From the NCBI GenBank assembly GCA_028293645.1, contig JAQGOK010000038.1, forward strand, positions 1 through 42,413: DNA of 42,413 bases, read 5' to 3'. The notes under the pieces were generated by a model that saw only the letters and a list, made by a program, of their open reading frames with translations, was not told where the DNA came from and did not search any database. This document shows, piece after piece, positions 26,752 through 34,747 of the stretch. Origin of the DNA: Chthoniobacter sp. (GTDB taxonomy: Bacteria; Verrucomicrobiota; Verrucomicrobiia; Chthoniobacterales; Chthoniobacteraceae). Numbering within the stretch: the first letter of the stretch is position 1; each line of letters opens with the position of its first letter. Made by a program: the position numbers and the translations under genes.

Positions 26752-27471
26752 TTAGCGCCTTCTTCCGGTGAAGAAATTCTCCAGCTGACGGCCGCGTCTC
26801 TGGAAGTGCCGGCCGACGCGATCCACAAACTCCGGCAGCGTGGTTCCGACTTCTTCGTCGTCCCGGTACACTCGGCGCCGCTCACCATCGCGATCACGAT
26901 CGCGATCCGGCTCACTTCCTTCCACAAAAGACCTGTCGTCCTCTTCCGGGTTCCTTCCGCTGCCGGTAAAGTTCTGTTGGATGATCTCGCCCGTATCCGC
27001 GCTGATCCGCATTGAACCGACTCGCCCGGTCCGTCCGTCGAAGAGCTCGATATCCCAAACCGGCGCACCGCCGGTGCCGCCGTGCAAAACATAATCGAGC
27101 CGATCGAAGGGCCGCGCGCGTTTTTGCGCCTCCTGATTCACCACCGTGAAGGCGCCGTCCGAATCAAGGTTGAGCTGATTGAAATTCATCGGTGCTCCGA
27201 GATTCCGACCAACCGGCGTCCGTTCACTGACGATCCGTCCGCGCTGAACTTCCAATTCCCTCACTCCGCCGCGCGCCTTCTGGTCCTCCACCATGAGTTT
27301 CCACGCACTCGGTTGCGGCGCACCGCTGCGTCCGCGCAATTCGATCACCCGGTAGAGTGCCTTCTCCCCTTCCCTTTTCCCAAACACCCGCAAAGCAGTG
27401 TAGGCCGTCTCATTCGCCGCCATCGCCACTTGCGCCATCAAAAGACAGCCGAGGGTAAAAAGAATTCTCAT
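26752..27471 (-). CDS. secreted protein with PepSY-like segment, function unknown
   Basis: A 239-residue exported protein. The signal peptide ILFTLGCLLMAQVAMAANE is followed by a mature region in which VWDIELFDGRTGR followed by ISADTGEIIQ resembles the end of a PepSY-type domain, a small module found in periplasmic protease inhibitors. The later part is a highly charged, low-complexity arginine/aspartate/glutamate linker (DRDRDRDGERR) and a basic C-terminus. No catalytic residues can be named. It is divergent from the GAF-phosphatase gene 119 bases away and convergent with DUF1015. The PepSY likeness is only an impression from the residue pattern. Confidence 0.7.
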   Translation of the reverse strand: MRILFTLGCLLMAQVAMAANETAYTALRVFGKREGEKALYRVIELRGRSGAPQPSAWKLMVEDQKARGGVRELEVQRGRIVSERTPVGRNLGAPMNFNQLNLDSDGAFTVVNQEAQKRARPFDRLDYVLHGGTGGAPVWDIELFDGRTGRVGSMRISADTGEIIQQNFTGSGRNPEEDDRSFVEGSEPDRDRDRDGERRRVYRDDEEVGTTLPEFVDRVGRHFQRRGRQLENFFTGRRR

Positions 27472-27590
27472 CGCGGAAAGGATGGAGCGCCCGGAGCGGT
27501 TTTTCCAGCGCGAATCCAGACGCCTTCCAACCGATCAGCTCCGGCGTTTGCGCTTTCTTCCCTGCGCGTGGTCGGGCAAGACTCCTGAAG

Positions 27591-28868
27591 ATGCCCGCTG
27601 ATCTCCCCGCGCTGGAGCGCCAACTGAAGCTGTACAAAGGCCTCGTTGAAGTCAGCGCCCTGATCAACGCGATCACGGATTCCAAGGAGCTGTTGCCCGC
27701 CATCCTGGAAGTCGCGCGACGCGTGATGGAGGTCGAAGCATCGTCTCTTTTCCTGGTGAATGCAGAGGGTGAACTGGAGTTGGCGAGCGCGAGTGGTGGC
27801 GCCGGGACACCACCGATTCCGACGCGCCGGATTATTGTGCCTCGCGGAATGGGCGTCTCCGGCTGGTCGCTGGAGAATCGCCGGTCGTTGCTCGTGCCCG
27901 ATGCCTATGCAGACCCTCGCTTCTTTCGCGAGACCGATCGGCAGACCGGCTTTACCACGCGCTCGATTCTTTGCGTCCCGCTGGTGCGGGATCAAAAAGA
28001 AATCGGAGTGCTCCAGGTGCTCAATCCGATCGGTCGCGCGGCGTTCGATCAAACTGATCTGGAAGCCTTCGAGGCCTACGGCACCCTCGCCGCAACAGCG
28101 ATTGAGAAACTCCGCAACATTGACCAGCAGCGGCAACGCGATCGGCTGGAGCAGGAGTTCGCTTTTGCCCAGGAAATCCAGAGCAGCTTTCTTCCGCAGG
28201 CTTTGCCGCACCATTCGCGCATTGATTTTGCTGCTGCATACCGGCCGGCTTTGAATGTCGGCGGAGACTTCTACGATGTGATGGAACCCGGACCCGACGA
28301 GCTTTACTTCGTGGTTGGGGACGTTTCGGGCAAAGGGATGCCGGCCGCGTTACTCATGGCTCAGGCGCTCAGCATTCTGCGCCTCATCATCCGTCCCGGA
28401 ATCTCGCCGATTGCGGCGATGGCGCGGTGGAATGCCATGCTAAGCGGGCATACCATACGCGGCATGTTCATCACCGCTCTTCTCGGCCGCATCGAACCGA
28501 GCAGCCGCCATGTTGAGCTGGTCAGCGCGGGGCATTGCCACCCGTTTCGCGTGGCGTCGTCGGGCGAGGTGCTGGAGGTGAATGTCGCGGGGTCACCTCC
28601 GCTCGGACTGCTTCCCGAGCTGCCGGCGCGCTCGCAGACGGTCACGCTCGCGGAGCGCGAGTGGTTGGTCTCTTTCACCGATGGACTCGCCGAGAGCTTC
28701 AATCCCGACGGCGAGCCTCTCCAAACTTCCGGTGTCCGCCGCCTTCTGGAGCGGCAATATCAAAATCCCCGCGAAGTGGTGGACGCGCTCACCGATGGTG
28801 AACTGCGGCATCGTCGGAAAGCCGAGCCGCACGACGATCTCACGATGCTCGTTTTCGGCTTCCCATGA
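27591..28868 (+). CDS. GAF domain / SpoIIE-type protein phosphatase
   Basis: A 425-residue regulatory serine/threonine phosphatase. An N-terminal GAF domain (about 1-185) would bind a small ligand, with IPTRRIIVPRGMGVSGWSLE and TRSILCVPLVRDQKEIGVLQ in the usual places; a linker helix follows, and then a PP2C-type SpoIIE domain from about 195 with QEIQSSFLPQALP, the metal-binding VGGDFYDV and VGDVSGKGMPAALLMA. In Bacillus RsbU-like enzymes dephosphorylate an anti-anti-sigma factor to activate stress sigma. No such antagonist or sigma gene is seen here. It overlaps the next gene by ATGA, making a two-gene unit with the RsbW-like kinase. Confidence 0.9.
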   Translation: MPADLPALERQLKLYKGLVEVSALINAITDSKELLPAILEVARRVMEVEASSLFLVNAEGELELASASGGAGTPPIPTRRIIVPRGMGVSGWSLENRRSLLVPDAYADPRFFRETDRQTGFTTRSILCVPLVRDQKEIGVLQVLNPIGRAAFDQTDLEAFEAYGTLAATAIEKLRNIDQQRQRDRLEQEFAFAQEIQSSFLPQALPHHSRIDFAAAYRPALNVGGDFYDVMEPGPDELYFVVGDVSGKGMPAALLMAQALSILRLIIRPGISPIAAMARWNAMLSGHTIRGMFITALLGRIEPSSRHVELVSAGHCHPFRVASSGEVLEVNVAGSPPLGLLPELPARSQTVTLAEREWLVSFTDGLAESFNPDGEPLQTSGVRRLLERQYQNPREVVDALTDGELRHRRKAEPHDDLTMLVFGFP

Positions 28869-29278
28869 AACGCGAGATCGAGTTTGCGAGTCATCCCGCG
28901 AATCTGTCGCTCGTCCGGGACTTCGTGCGGCAGTTCTTGAAGCCGCTGGACTTCACTGAAGCCGAGAAGGATCTGCTCATCCTCGGGCTCGACGAAGCGT
29001 GCACGAACGTCATCCGCTACGCGTATCACCATCAGTCGGACCAACTGATCACCCTGCTCTGCGAGCAGCGCCGGGATCGTGTGGTCTTCCACCTGCGCGA
29101 CTACGGAACGCAATGCGATCCGGGGCAGCTTCAAGGCCGGCCGTTGGATCTCGTGCAACCCGGCGGGCTTGGCATCCATCTCATCCGCCGCGCGTTCGAC
29201 TCGGTCGATTACAACCTGAAGAAACGCGGGACCGAGCTCGTGCTGTGCAAAGAGTTCAGCCGTCGCCCGAGCACTTAG
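28865..29278 (+). CDS. RsbW-like anti-sigma factor serine kinase
   Basis: A 137-residue protein with the GHKL ATPase fold of RsbW/SpoIIAB anti-sigma kinases. It holds the N-box GLDEACTNVIRYAYHH, a DYGTQCDP segment in the position of the G1 box, and PGGLGIHLIRRAFDSVDY as the G2 lid. It lacks the DHp domain of a histidine kinase. Such proteins bind a sigma factor and phosphorylate its antagonist; the phosphatase encoded just upstream reverses that. The antagonist and the sigma factor are not in this window and must be encoded elsewhere, or the module acts on another partner. The ATG overlaps the phosphatase stop by four bases. Confidence 0.88.
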   Translation: MKREIEFASHPANLSLVRDFVRQFLKPLDFTEAEKDLLILGLDEACTNVIRYAYHHQSDQLITLLCEQRRDRVVFHLRDYGTQCDPGQLQGRPLDLVQPGGLGIHLIRRAFDSVDYNLKKRGTELVLCKEFSRRPST

Positions 29279-29300
29279 CCGCGGGCAGGAAAGTCCAGTG

Positions 29301-29954
29301 CTAGGGCTGGATGATCCGTTCCCGGATCGCGTAAAGAACCAGCTCCGCGACTGACGAGGCGCCGGTCTTGCGCATGATCCGGGCACGGTGCGTTTCCGCG
29401 GTTTTCAAGCGGATGCCAAGGCGTTCTCCGACCGCGCGGTTGCCAAGACCCTCGGCGACCAATTGCAGCACCTCACGTTCGCGAGGCGTCAGCCCTGAAG
29501 CCTTGGGCCTTCCGCGCTTGGGCTTGAGATCGACCGTTTCCGCGAAAACCTTCTTCGCCACGGCAGAGGTGAAAAATGGTTCATGCCGCGAAAGTGCTGA
29601 AACCGCCGCAACGAGATCGCGGCCGGCATCACTTTTCAGCACATAACCGCGCGCGCCGGCGCTGATTACTTCCCGGATGAGCTGCTCGCTTTCGTGCATG
29701 GAAAGGATGAGCACCTCGACGCCGCTCACCCGCCGCCGGATTTGGCGTGTCGCCTCGAAGCCATTCAAGCGCGGCATCCCGATATCCATGATCACCAGAT
29801 CGGGTTGGTGTTCGACCGCACTCCGCACTGCCTCGCGCCCTTCCGCTGCCTCGCAGCACATCACCCATTCGGGTTGATGCTCAAGCAACGCCCGCACACC
29901 GCGGCGAACGACTTCGTGATCATCGACGAGCAGGATGCGGAGCGGGCGTTCCAT
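29301..29954 (-). CDS. NarL/FixJ-family response regulator
   Basis: A 217-residue DNA-binding regulator. An N-terminal receiver has D11-D12 and phospho-acceptor D57 in VIMDIGMPRLNG, and a C-terminal LuxR-type helix-turn-helix (roughly 150-210) starts at LTPREREVLQLVAEG and includes KTAETHRARIMRKTGASS. It lies immediately downstream of the histidine kinase with a 35-base overlap, so the two are translationally coupled and form one system. The targets are unknown; the nearby convergent RsbU/RsbW pair is a candidate. Confidence 0.92.
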   Translation of the reverse strand: MERPLRILLVDDHEVVRRGVRALLEHQPEWVMCCEAAEGREAVRSAVEHQPDLVIMDIGMPRLNGFEATRQIRRRVSGVEVLILSMHESEQLIREVISAGARGYVLKSDAGRDLVAAVSALSRHEPFFTSAVAKKVFAETVDLKPKRGRPKASGLTPREREVLQLVAEGLGNRAVGERLGIRLKTAETHRARIMRKTGASSVAELVLYAIRERIIQP

Positions 29955-31458
29955 TGGGGGGTGAGGTAGGCTTGGGGAGACGCGCGACGATCGCAGTCCC
30001 GGGATCGTTTGGCTCGATCAATAATACGCCGCCCAACTGCGAGAGCCGCTCCCTCATCCCAGCGATTCCCACCCCGAAAACTTCCCGGCGGGATGGGATA
30101 AATCCGCGACCGCGATCCCGCACTTCCAGCGTGATCCACTCACCGTCCTCATGCAGGCGAATGGTCGCAGTCTCGCTCCCGGAGTGACGCACCACGTTCA
30201 TCAGGCTTTCCTGAAGCACGCGAAAAAACGTCGTCTCCATTTCCTGAGTCAGACGTTTGATCGTCGGTGAAAGATCGAGTTCCACTTTCAGATTGGAGCG
30301 GGTTGCCAGACCTTCGACGAACCACCGCAACGCCGCCGGCAGGCCGCTTTCATCGAGCAACGGCGGATGCAAAAGATAGGCGGTGCTGCGCAGTTCCTTG
30401 GTGGCCTGCTCCGCGAGTTCGAGGCTGTCGGCGATCAAGCGCCGGGCGCGATCGGTGGCGGACTCGTTGCGAGCCAATGCGGACAGATTCATGCACAAAG
30501 CCGCGAGGGTTTGCGCGGTCGCGTCGTGCAACTCACGCGCCAGGCGTCGCCGCTCCTGGTCCTGGAGAGTCAACAGCCGCCAGGAAAGTCGTCGCAGCCG
30601 CCGCTCTGCTGCTTTGCGACCGGTAATGTCCCGCACGATCGCGCATGTGCCGGTCGCTCTTCCCGCCCGATCTCGAAGCGTGAAAATGGAGAGCGACACG
30701 TCCACTTGATCACCGCTTTTGGTGCAACGCACCGTTTCGTGGTGATGAATGTCTTCGCCCGCGCGCACGCGTCGTTTCAGGATCGCCGCTGACGCACGCT
30801 TATCTTCCGGGGTGAAAACAAAGGTGCTCTGCCCGATTATCTCCGCGGCGGAATACCCGAACAACGTCTCGGCGCCGCGGTTCCAGGTGGCGATGTTGCC
30901 GGTGAGATCCGAGGTGATGATTGCGTCGTCGGACCCCTCGACCACTCGCGCCATGCGCTGCAATTCGGCGGTGCGGTCCTGGATGCGGACTTCCAGTTCG
31001 GCATGCGAGTGCTCGAGTTTGTCACGCATCGTGCGCAGTTCAGTAATCTCCGTGACGGTGCCGACATAGCCGGTCATCTCGCCACGGCCGTTGAGCTCAC
31101 GCGCTCCTTGCCCAAGCACCCATACGACGCGGCCCGTTGGCTGCACAAAGCGGTACTCCGCCCGGAACGGCAGGCCACTTTGGATGGAGTCCTGCCAGGT
31201 GGTGAGAACCCGTTCCAGATCGTCCGGATGCAGAACGGCCTGCCATCGATCGCCGAGGACGCTTTCCAGGTCACGACCAGCCAGCTCACACCAGCGCTCG
31301 TTGACATAGAGGCATCGTCCCTTGTTATCGGTCCGGAAAATTCCGACCGGCGAGATATGCGCCAGGGTGCGAAGCCATTCGTTTTCCTGACGAAGCTGCT
31401 GGTTTTCGTATTCCTGCTGCCGTCGGCGCTTTGTCTCCTCCTGCAGGGCGGCGTCCAT
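29920..31458 (-). CDS. PAS sensor histidine kinase, NarX-like (HisKA_3)
   Basis: A 512-residue kinase with no membrane segments, so it senses a cytoplasmic signal. In order: an N-terminal coiled region, a PAS domain (AHISPVGIFRTDNKGRCLYVN), a short coiled coil, a second PAS domain (VEGSDDAIITSDLTGNIATW), the HisKA_3 dimerisation helix with phospho-acceptor H311 in RRRLARELHDATAQTL, and a GHKL ATPase with RDRGRGF and GIAGMRERL. The frame is open to 31830, but the ATG at 31458 is preferred, because further upstream is the convergent 3' part of the fucose gene region. It is transcribed ahead of the response regulator with which it overlaps. No signal can be named. Confidence 0.9.
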   Translation of the reverse strand: MDAALQEETKRRRQQEYENQQLRQENEWLRTLAHISPVGIFRTDNKGRCLYVNERWCELAGRDLESVLGDRWQAVLHPDDLERVLTTWQDSIQSGLPFRAEYRFVQPTGRVVWVLGQGARELNGRGEMTGYVGTVTEITELRTMRDKLEHSHAELEVRIQDRTAELQRMARVVEGSDDAIITSDLTGNIATWNRGAETLFGYSAAEIIGQSTFVFTPEDKRASAAILKRRVRAGEDIHHHETVRCTKSGDQVDVSLSIFTLRDRAGRATGTCAIVRDITGRKAAERRLRRLSWRLLTLQDQERRRLARELHDATAQTLAALCMNLSALARNESATDRARRLIADSLELAEQATKELRSTAYLLHPPLLDESGLPAALRWFVEGLATRSNLKVELDLSPTIKRLTQEMETTFFRVLQESLMNVVRHSGSETATIRLHEDGEWITLEVRDRGRGFIPSRREVFGVGIAGMRERLSQLGGVLLIEPNDPGTAIVARLPKPTSPPNGTPAPHPARR

Positions 31459-31465
31459 GCTCACT

Positions 31466-32416
31466 TCACCGGGCCGGCTGCGCGCAGTACCATGCGTAGG
31501 TTTTCTCCAGACCTTCCTGCAACGAGATCCGCGGCCGCCAGCCCAGCGCGTTGAGCTTGGCAACGTCCAGCAGCTTGCGGGGCGTGCCATCCGGTTTCGT
31601 GGCATCGAAGGCCAGACGGCCCTTGAAACCGACCACGGTGCAGATCTGCTCGGCAAGCTCTCGAATGGAAACATCCTCTCCGCAGCCCACATTGATGATT
31701 TCCGGCGAATCGTAGTTCTCCAGGAGGAAACGGCACGCACTCGCGAGATCATCCACGTGGAGAAACTCGCGGCGCGGCGTGCCGGTTCCCCAAACTCCGA
31801 CCTCGGACGCGCCACTCGTTTTCGCCTCATGAACCTTGCGCAACAACGCCGGCAGAACGTGCGAGCTATTCAGATCAAAGTTATCGCCGGGGCCATACAG
31901 ATTCGTTGGCATGGCGTTGATGAAGTTCCGGCCGTACTCGCGGGCATAAGCCTGGCAAAGCCGGATGCCGGTGATCTTGGCGAGCGCGTAGGCTTCATTC
32001 GTCGGCTCCAAAACACCAGTCAGCAGCGCGCTCTCCGGGATCGGTTGCGGCGCGAACTTTGGATAAATGCACGAGCTGCCGAGGAAGAGCAGCTTGGCGG
32101 TGTCGTGCTCGTAGGCCGATTCGATCAGGTTGTTTTGGATCGCGAGATTCTCGAGCAGAAACTCCACGGGAAAGTCGTTGTTCGCCTGAATGCCCCCGAC
32201 CTTCGCCGCCGCGACCACGACGACCTCCGGCTTCACCTCGCCGAAGAAACGCTGCACCGCCGCCCGGTCCCGTAGATCGAGTTCCGCGCGGGTCCGCTTG
32301 ATGACCCTGGTGTATCCCTGCCCCTCGAGTTCACGGACGATGGCGCTGCCCGCAAGGCCGCGATGTCCGGCCACATAGATTGTCTGGTTTTTCGTCACTG
32401 GGCGCGAAGGTAGCAT
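31466..32416 (-). CDS. fcl: GDP-L-fucose synthase
   Basis: A 316-residue short-chain dehydrogenase that turns GDP-4-keto-6-deoxymannose into GDP-L-fucose by epimerisation and NADPH reduction. It has the nucleotide motif VAGHRGLAGSAIV, the SSCIYPKFA motif, the catalytic tyrosine/lysine pair in NEAYALAKITG and the conserved YGPGDNFDLNSSHVLPAL. Normally a GDP-mannose dehydratase (gmd) lies beside it; none is present here, so it must be encoded elsewhere. L-Fucose would go into capsule, LPS O-antigen or glycoprotein. The ATG at 32416 is used; a GTG at 32398 is also possible. It shares a short strand with the downstream kinase, 8 bases away. Confidence 0.93.
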   Translation of the reverse strand: MLPSRPVTKNQTIYVAGHRGLAGSAIVRELEGQGYTRVIKRTRAELDLRDRAAVQRFFGEVKPEVVVVAAAKVGGIQANNDFPVEFLLENLAIQNNLIESAYEHDTAKLLFLGSSCIYPKFAPQPIPESALLTGVLEPTNEAYALAKITGIRLCQAYAREYGRNFINAMPTNLYGPGDNFDLNSSHVLPALLRKVHEAKTSGASEVGVWGTGTPRREFLHVDDLASACRFLLENYDSPEIINVGCGEDVSIRELAEQICTVVGFKGRLAFDATKPDGTPRKLLDVAKLNALGWRPRISLQEGLEKTYAWYCAQPAR

Positions 32417-32481
32417 GCACGTCGTTTCTGCAAACTCGGAAGCGCATTGAATGGAGCGTCAGGCGCGCTTACAAGCGGACG

Positions 32482-33351
32482 ATGCCCAGTTCTGCACGAC
32501 TGCCGGTCCTCAAAACGTATAAGCTTTTCATCGGCGGGAAGTTTCCCCGCGGAGAGAGTGGGCGGGTCGCGCCAGCCAGATCCAGGGATGGTGCGGCTCT
32601 GGGCAACTACTGCGTCGCGTCGCGCAAAGACTTTCGAGACGCGACCGTCGCAGCCCGCAAGGCGCAGCCCGGCTGGGCAAAGGCGAGTGCATATCTTCGC
32701 AGTCAGATCCTCTACCGAGCCGCCGAGCTGGCGGAGCTCCGCCGGGGCGAACTGGAAAACGAACTCGCGCGAGCCGGGGTGCGCCGTGCGGCGGACGAAG
32801 TCGCCGCGAGCATTGACCGCCTCGTTTATTACGCCGGCTGGACGGACAAGTTTCCGCAGCTCTTCGGCAGCGTGAACCCGGTCGCCAGCTCGCATTTCAA
32901 TTTCACCACTCCGGAGCCAACCGGAGTGGTGGTGATCGTTTGCCCGGACTCGCCTGCTCTGCTCGGCCTTGTCTCGTTGCTGGCGCCGGCGATCCTCAGC
33001 GGGAATTCCGTGATCGTACTCGTGTCGGAAACGGCTCCCCTTCCCGCCGTTTCATTTTCGGAAATCCTCGCGACCAGCGACCTTCCGGGAGGCGTCGTCA
33101 ACCTTCTCACCGGCAGCCGGTCCGAGCTTGCGCCGCATTTCGCCAGTCACATGGATGTGAACGCAATCGTGGATGGCTCCGGCGACTTTGCGACGGGCAC
33201 CATTCTGCAAGGCGGCAGCGCGATGAATCTGAAGCGATACGCCCGGCGCGAGCTCACCGCCAGGGAGTGGATGACCGCCAAAGCGGAAGATCCCTACTGG
33301 ATTCTCGACACCGTCGAGATGAAGACGGCCTGGCATCCAATCGGAATGTAA
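32482..33351 (+). CDS. aldehyde dehydrogenase-like protein lacking the catalytic half
   Basis: A 289-residue protein matching only the N-terminal NAD-binding part of the aldehyde dehydrogenase superfamily (full enzymes have about 480). It starts with KTYKLFIGGKFPRGESGR, includes a TGVVVIVCPDSPALLGLVSL core and DLPGGVVNLLTGSRSELAPH, and ends in TAWHPIGM. The region with the catalytic cysteine and glutamate is missing, so it is unlikely to oxidise aldehydes by itself. I recall a conserved short family of this kind, ending in a similar WHPIG, paired with a full-length ALDH and deoC in Actinobacteria. Here it precedes deoB and deoA, which fits a role with deoxyribose breakdown, perhaps as a non-catalytic partner. 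Start ATG 32482 follows a divergent gene. Confidence 0.8.
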   Translation: MPSSARLPVLKTYKLFIGGKFPRGESGRVAPARSRDGAALGNYCVASRKDFRDATVAARKAQPGWAKASAYLRSQILYRAAELAELRRGELENELARAGVRRAADEVAASIDRLVYYAGWTDKFPQLFGSVNPVASSHFNFTTPEPTGVVVIVCPDSPALLGLVSLLAPAILSGNSVIVLVSETAPLPAVSFSEILATSDLPGGVVNLLTGSRSELAPHFASHMDVNAIVDGSGDFATGTILQGGSAMNLKRYARRELTAREWMTAKAEDPYWILDTVEMKTAWHPIGM

Positions 33352-33354
33352 GCC

Positions 33355-33573
33355 GTGGAGATCGCCCTCGTCGTTTGCATCCTCGGCGGACTGGGCGTGC
33401 TCATCGCGGCCACGGTGTGGTTGATGCGCAATCGGGCCCAAGCGCGGGAGATCGGGCGTGAAGCCGAAGCACGCAATGTGATCACAGATGATACTCGGCG
33501 CGGATTTTGGCGTTCAAGCGCGAGCGACGCTGGAGACTCCGACGGCGGAGGTGGGGATGGCAGTTCGGACTAG
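33355..33573 (+). CDS. small membrane protein, function unknown
   Basis: A 72-residue protein starting at GTG 33355, two bases after the preceding stop. One hydrophobic segment (LVVCILGGLGVLIAATVWLM) at the N-terminus is followed by a charged stretch and a Ser/Gly/Asp-rich tail. It ends two bases before the deoB start at 33576, so it sits inside the run ALDH-like, small protein, deoB, deoA. No homologue is recognised; it could be a genuine small membrane protein or an incidental frame, but the spacing is that of a real operon gene. Confidence 0.5.
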   Translation: MEIALVVCILGGLGVLIAATVWLMRNRAQAREIGREAEARNVITDDTRRGFWRSSASDAGDSDGGGGDGSSD

Positions 33574-33575
33574 AT

Positions 33576-34736
33576 ATGCGCGCGCTATTGCTGGTTCTCG
33601 ACAGTGTCGGCTGCGGGCACGCACCAGATGCTGCCGCTTACGGTGATGAAGGCGCCGATACGCTCGGGCACATGTACGCGACGCTGCCGGAGTGGCGGCT
33701 CCCGACCCTCGAAACGCTGGGGCTAAACCAAATCCTCGGCCGTGCATCGGCGGACGCACCGAGAGCAAGCTGGGGACGCATGCGCGAGCGCTCGGCTGGC
33801 AAGGACACCACGACCGGCCACTGGGAAATCGCCGGCGTGGTGCTCGAAGAGCCGTTCGCGACGTTCACGCAATTCCCGCCGAAACTCCTCTCCGATATCG
33901 AGCGCGATGCCGGCGTGACCTTCATCGGCAACTATCCGCAGAGCGGCACGACGATCCTTGCGGAACTCGGGGAGGAGCATGTCCGCACGGGCTGCCCGAT
34001 CGTTTACACCTCCGCTGATTCAGTGCTGCAAATCGCGGCCCATGAGGAGGTGATTCCGCGGTCGAAGCTTTACGAGATCTGCGAGATCTCACGCCGGCAT
34101 TGTGACTCCTTTCGGATCGGCCGTGTGATCGCCCGGCCTTTCACCGGGAGGGCCGGAAACTTCACGCGAACGAGCGGGCGGCATGATTACTCGATGTTGC
34201 CTCCGCGCACCGTCCTCAACGCACTGGAAGAGGCCGGCGTGCGGGTGCATGGGGTCGGAAAGATCCGCGACATTTTCGCCGGCAGCGGCGTGACGCATTC
34301 GAAGAGCACAGCTTCAAACGCGGAAGGCATGCAGGTGATCGAGGAACTCTGGAGCGCAACGGACCACGGCCTTGTGTTCGCCAACCTGGTCGATTTCGAC
34401 ATGCTCTTTGGCCACCGCCGGGACGTGGCGGGCTACGCGCATGCCTTGTTGGAGTTCGACGCCTGGCTGTCCGGATTCCGGGAGCAAATCCGCGGCGACG
34501 ATCTGCTGATTATCACCGCAGATCATGGCAACGATCCGACCTGGCGCGGCACCGATCACACCCGCGAAGAAGTGCCGCTTCTGATGTGTGGTGGCGGGCC
34601 GGCCCGTCCGCTGGGCGTGCGCGACTCGTTCGCAGATGTCGCCGCCACGGTCGCGGAGTTCTTCGGCGTGGATTTCTCCGTCTCGAACACGCGAAGCTTC
34701 CTTCATTCCGCGCCAGCGGACTCACTCCGCAGTTAG
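33576..34736 (+). CDS. deoB: phosphopentomutase
   Basis: A 386-residue metalloenzyme of the alkaline phosphatase superfamily that converts (deoxy)ribose 1-phosphate to the 5-phosphate, linking nucleoside cleavage to central metabolism. The N-terminal metal site VLDSVGCGHAPDA, the catalytic GKDTTTGHWEI, and the C-terminal metal residues in ITADHGNDPT followed by DHTREEVPLL are all there. The frame extends upstream to 33507, but the ATG at 33576 (MRALLLVLDS) is the correct start. It is followed by deoA, 11 bases on. Confidence 0.95.
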   Translation: MRALLLVLDSVGCGHAPDAAAYGDEGADTLGHMYATLPEWRLPTLETLGLNQILGRASADAPRASWGRMRERSAGKDTTTGHWEIAGVVLEEPFATFTQFPPKLLSDIERDAGVTFIGNYPQSGTTILAELGEEHVRTGCPIVYTSADSVLQIAAHEEVIPRSKLYEICEISRRHCDSFRIGRVIARPFTGRAGNFTRTSGRHDYSMLPPRTVLNALEEAGVRVHGVGKIRDIFAGSGVTHSKSTASNAEGMQVIEELWSATDHGLVFANLVDFDMLFGHRRDVAGYAHALLEFDAWLSGFREQIRGDDLLIITADHGNDPTWRGTDHTREEVPLLMCGGGPARPLGVRDSFADVAATVAEFFGVDFSVSNTRSFLHSAPADSLRS

Positions 34737-34747
34737 ATCAATCCACC

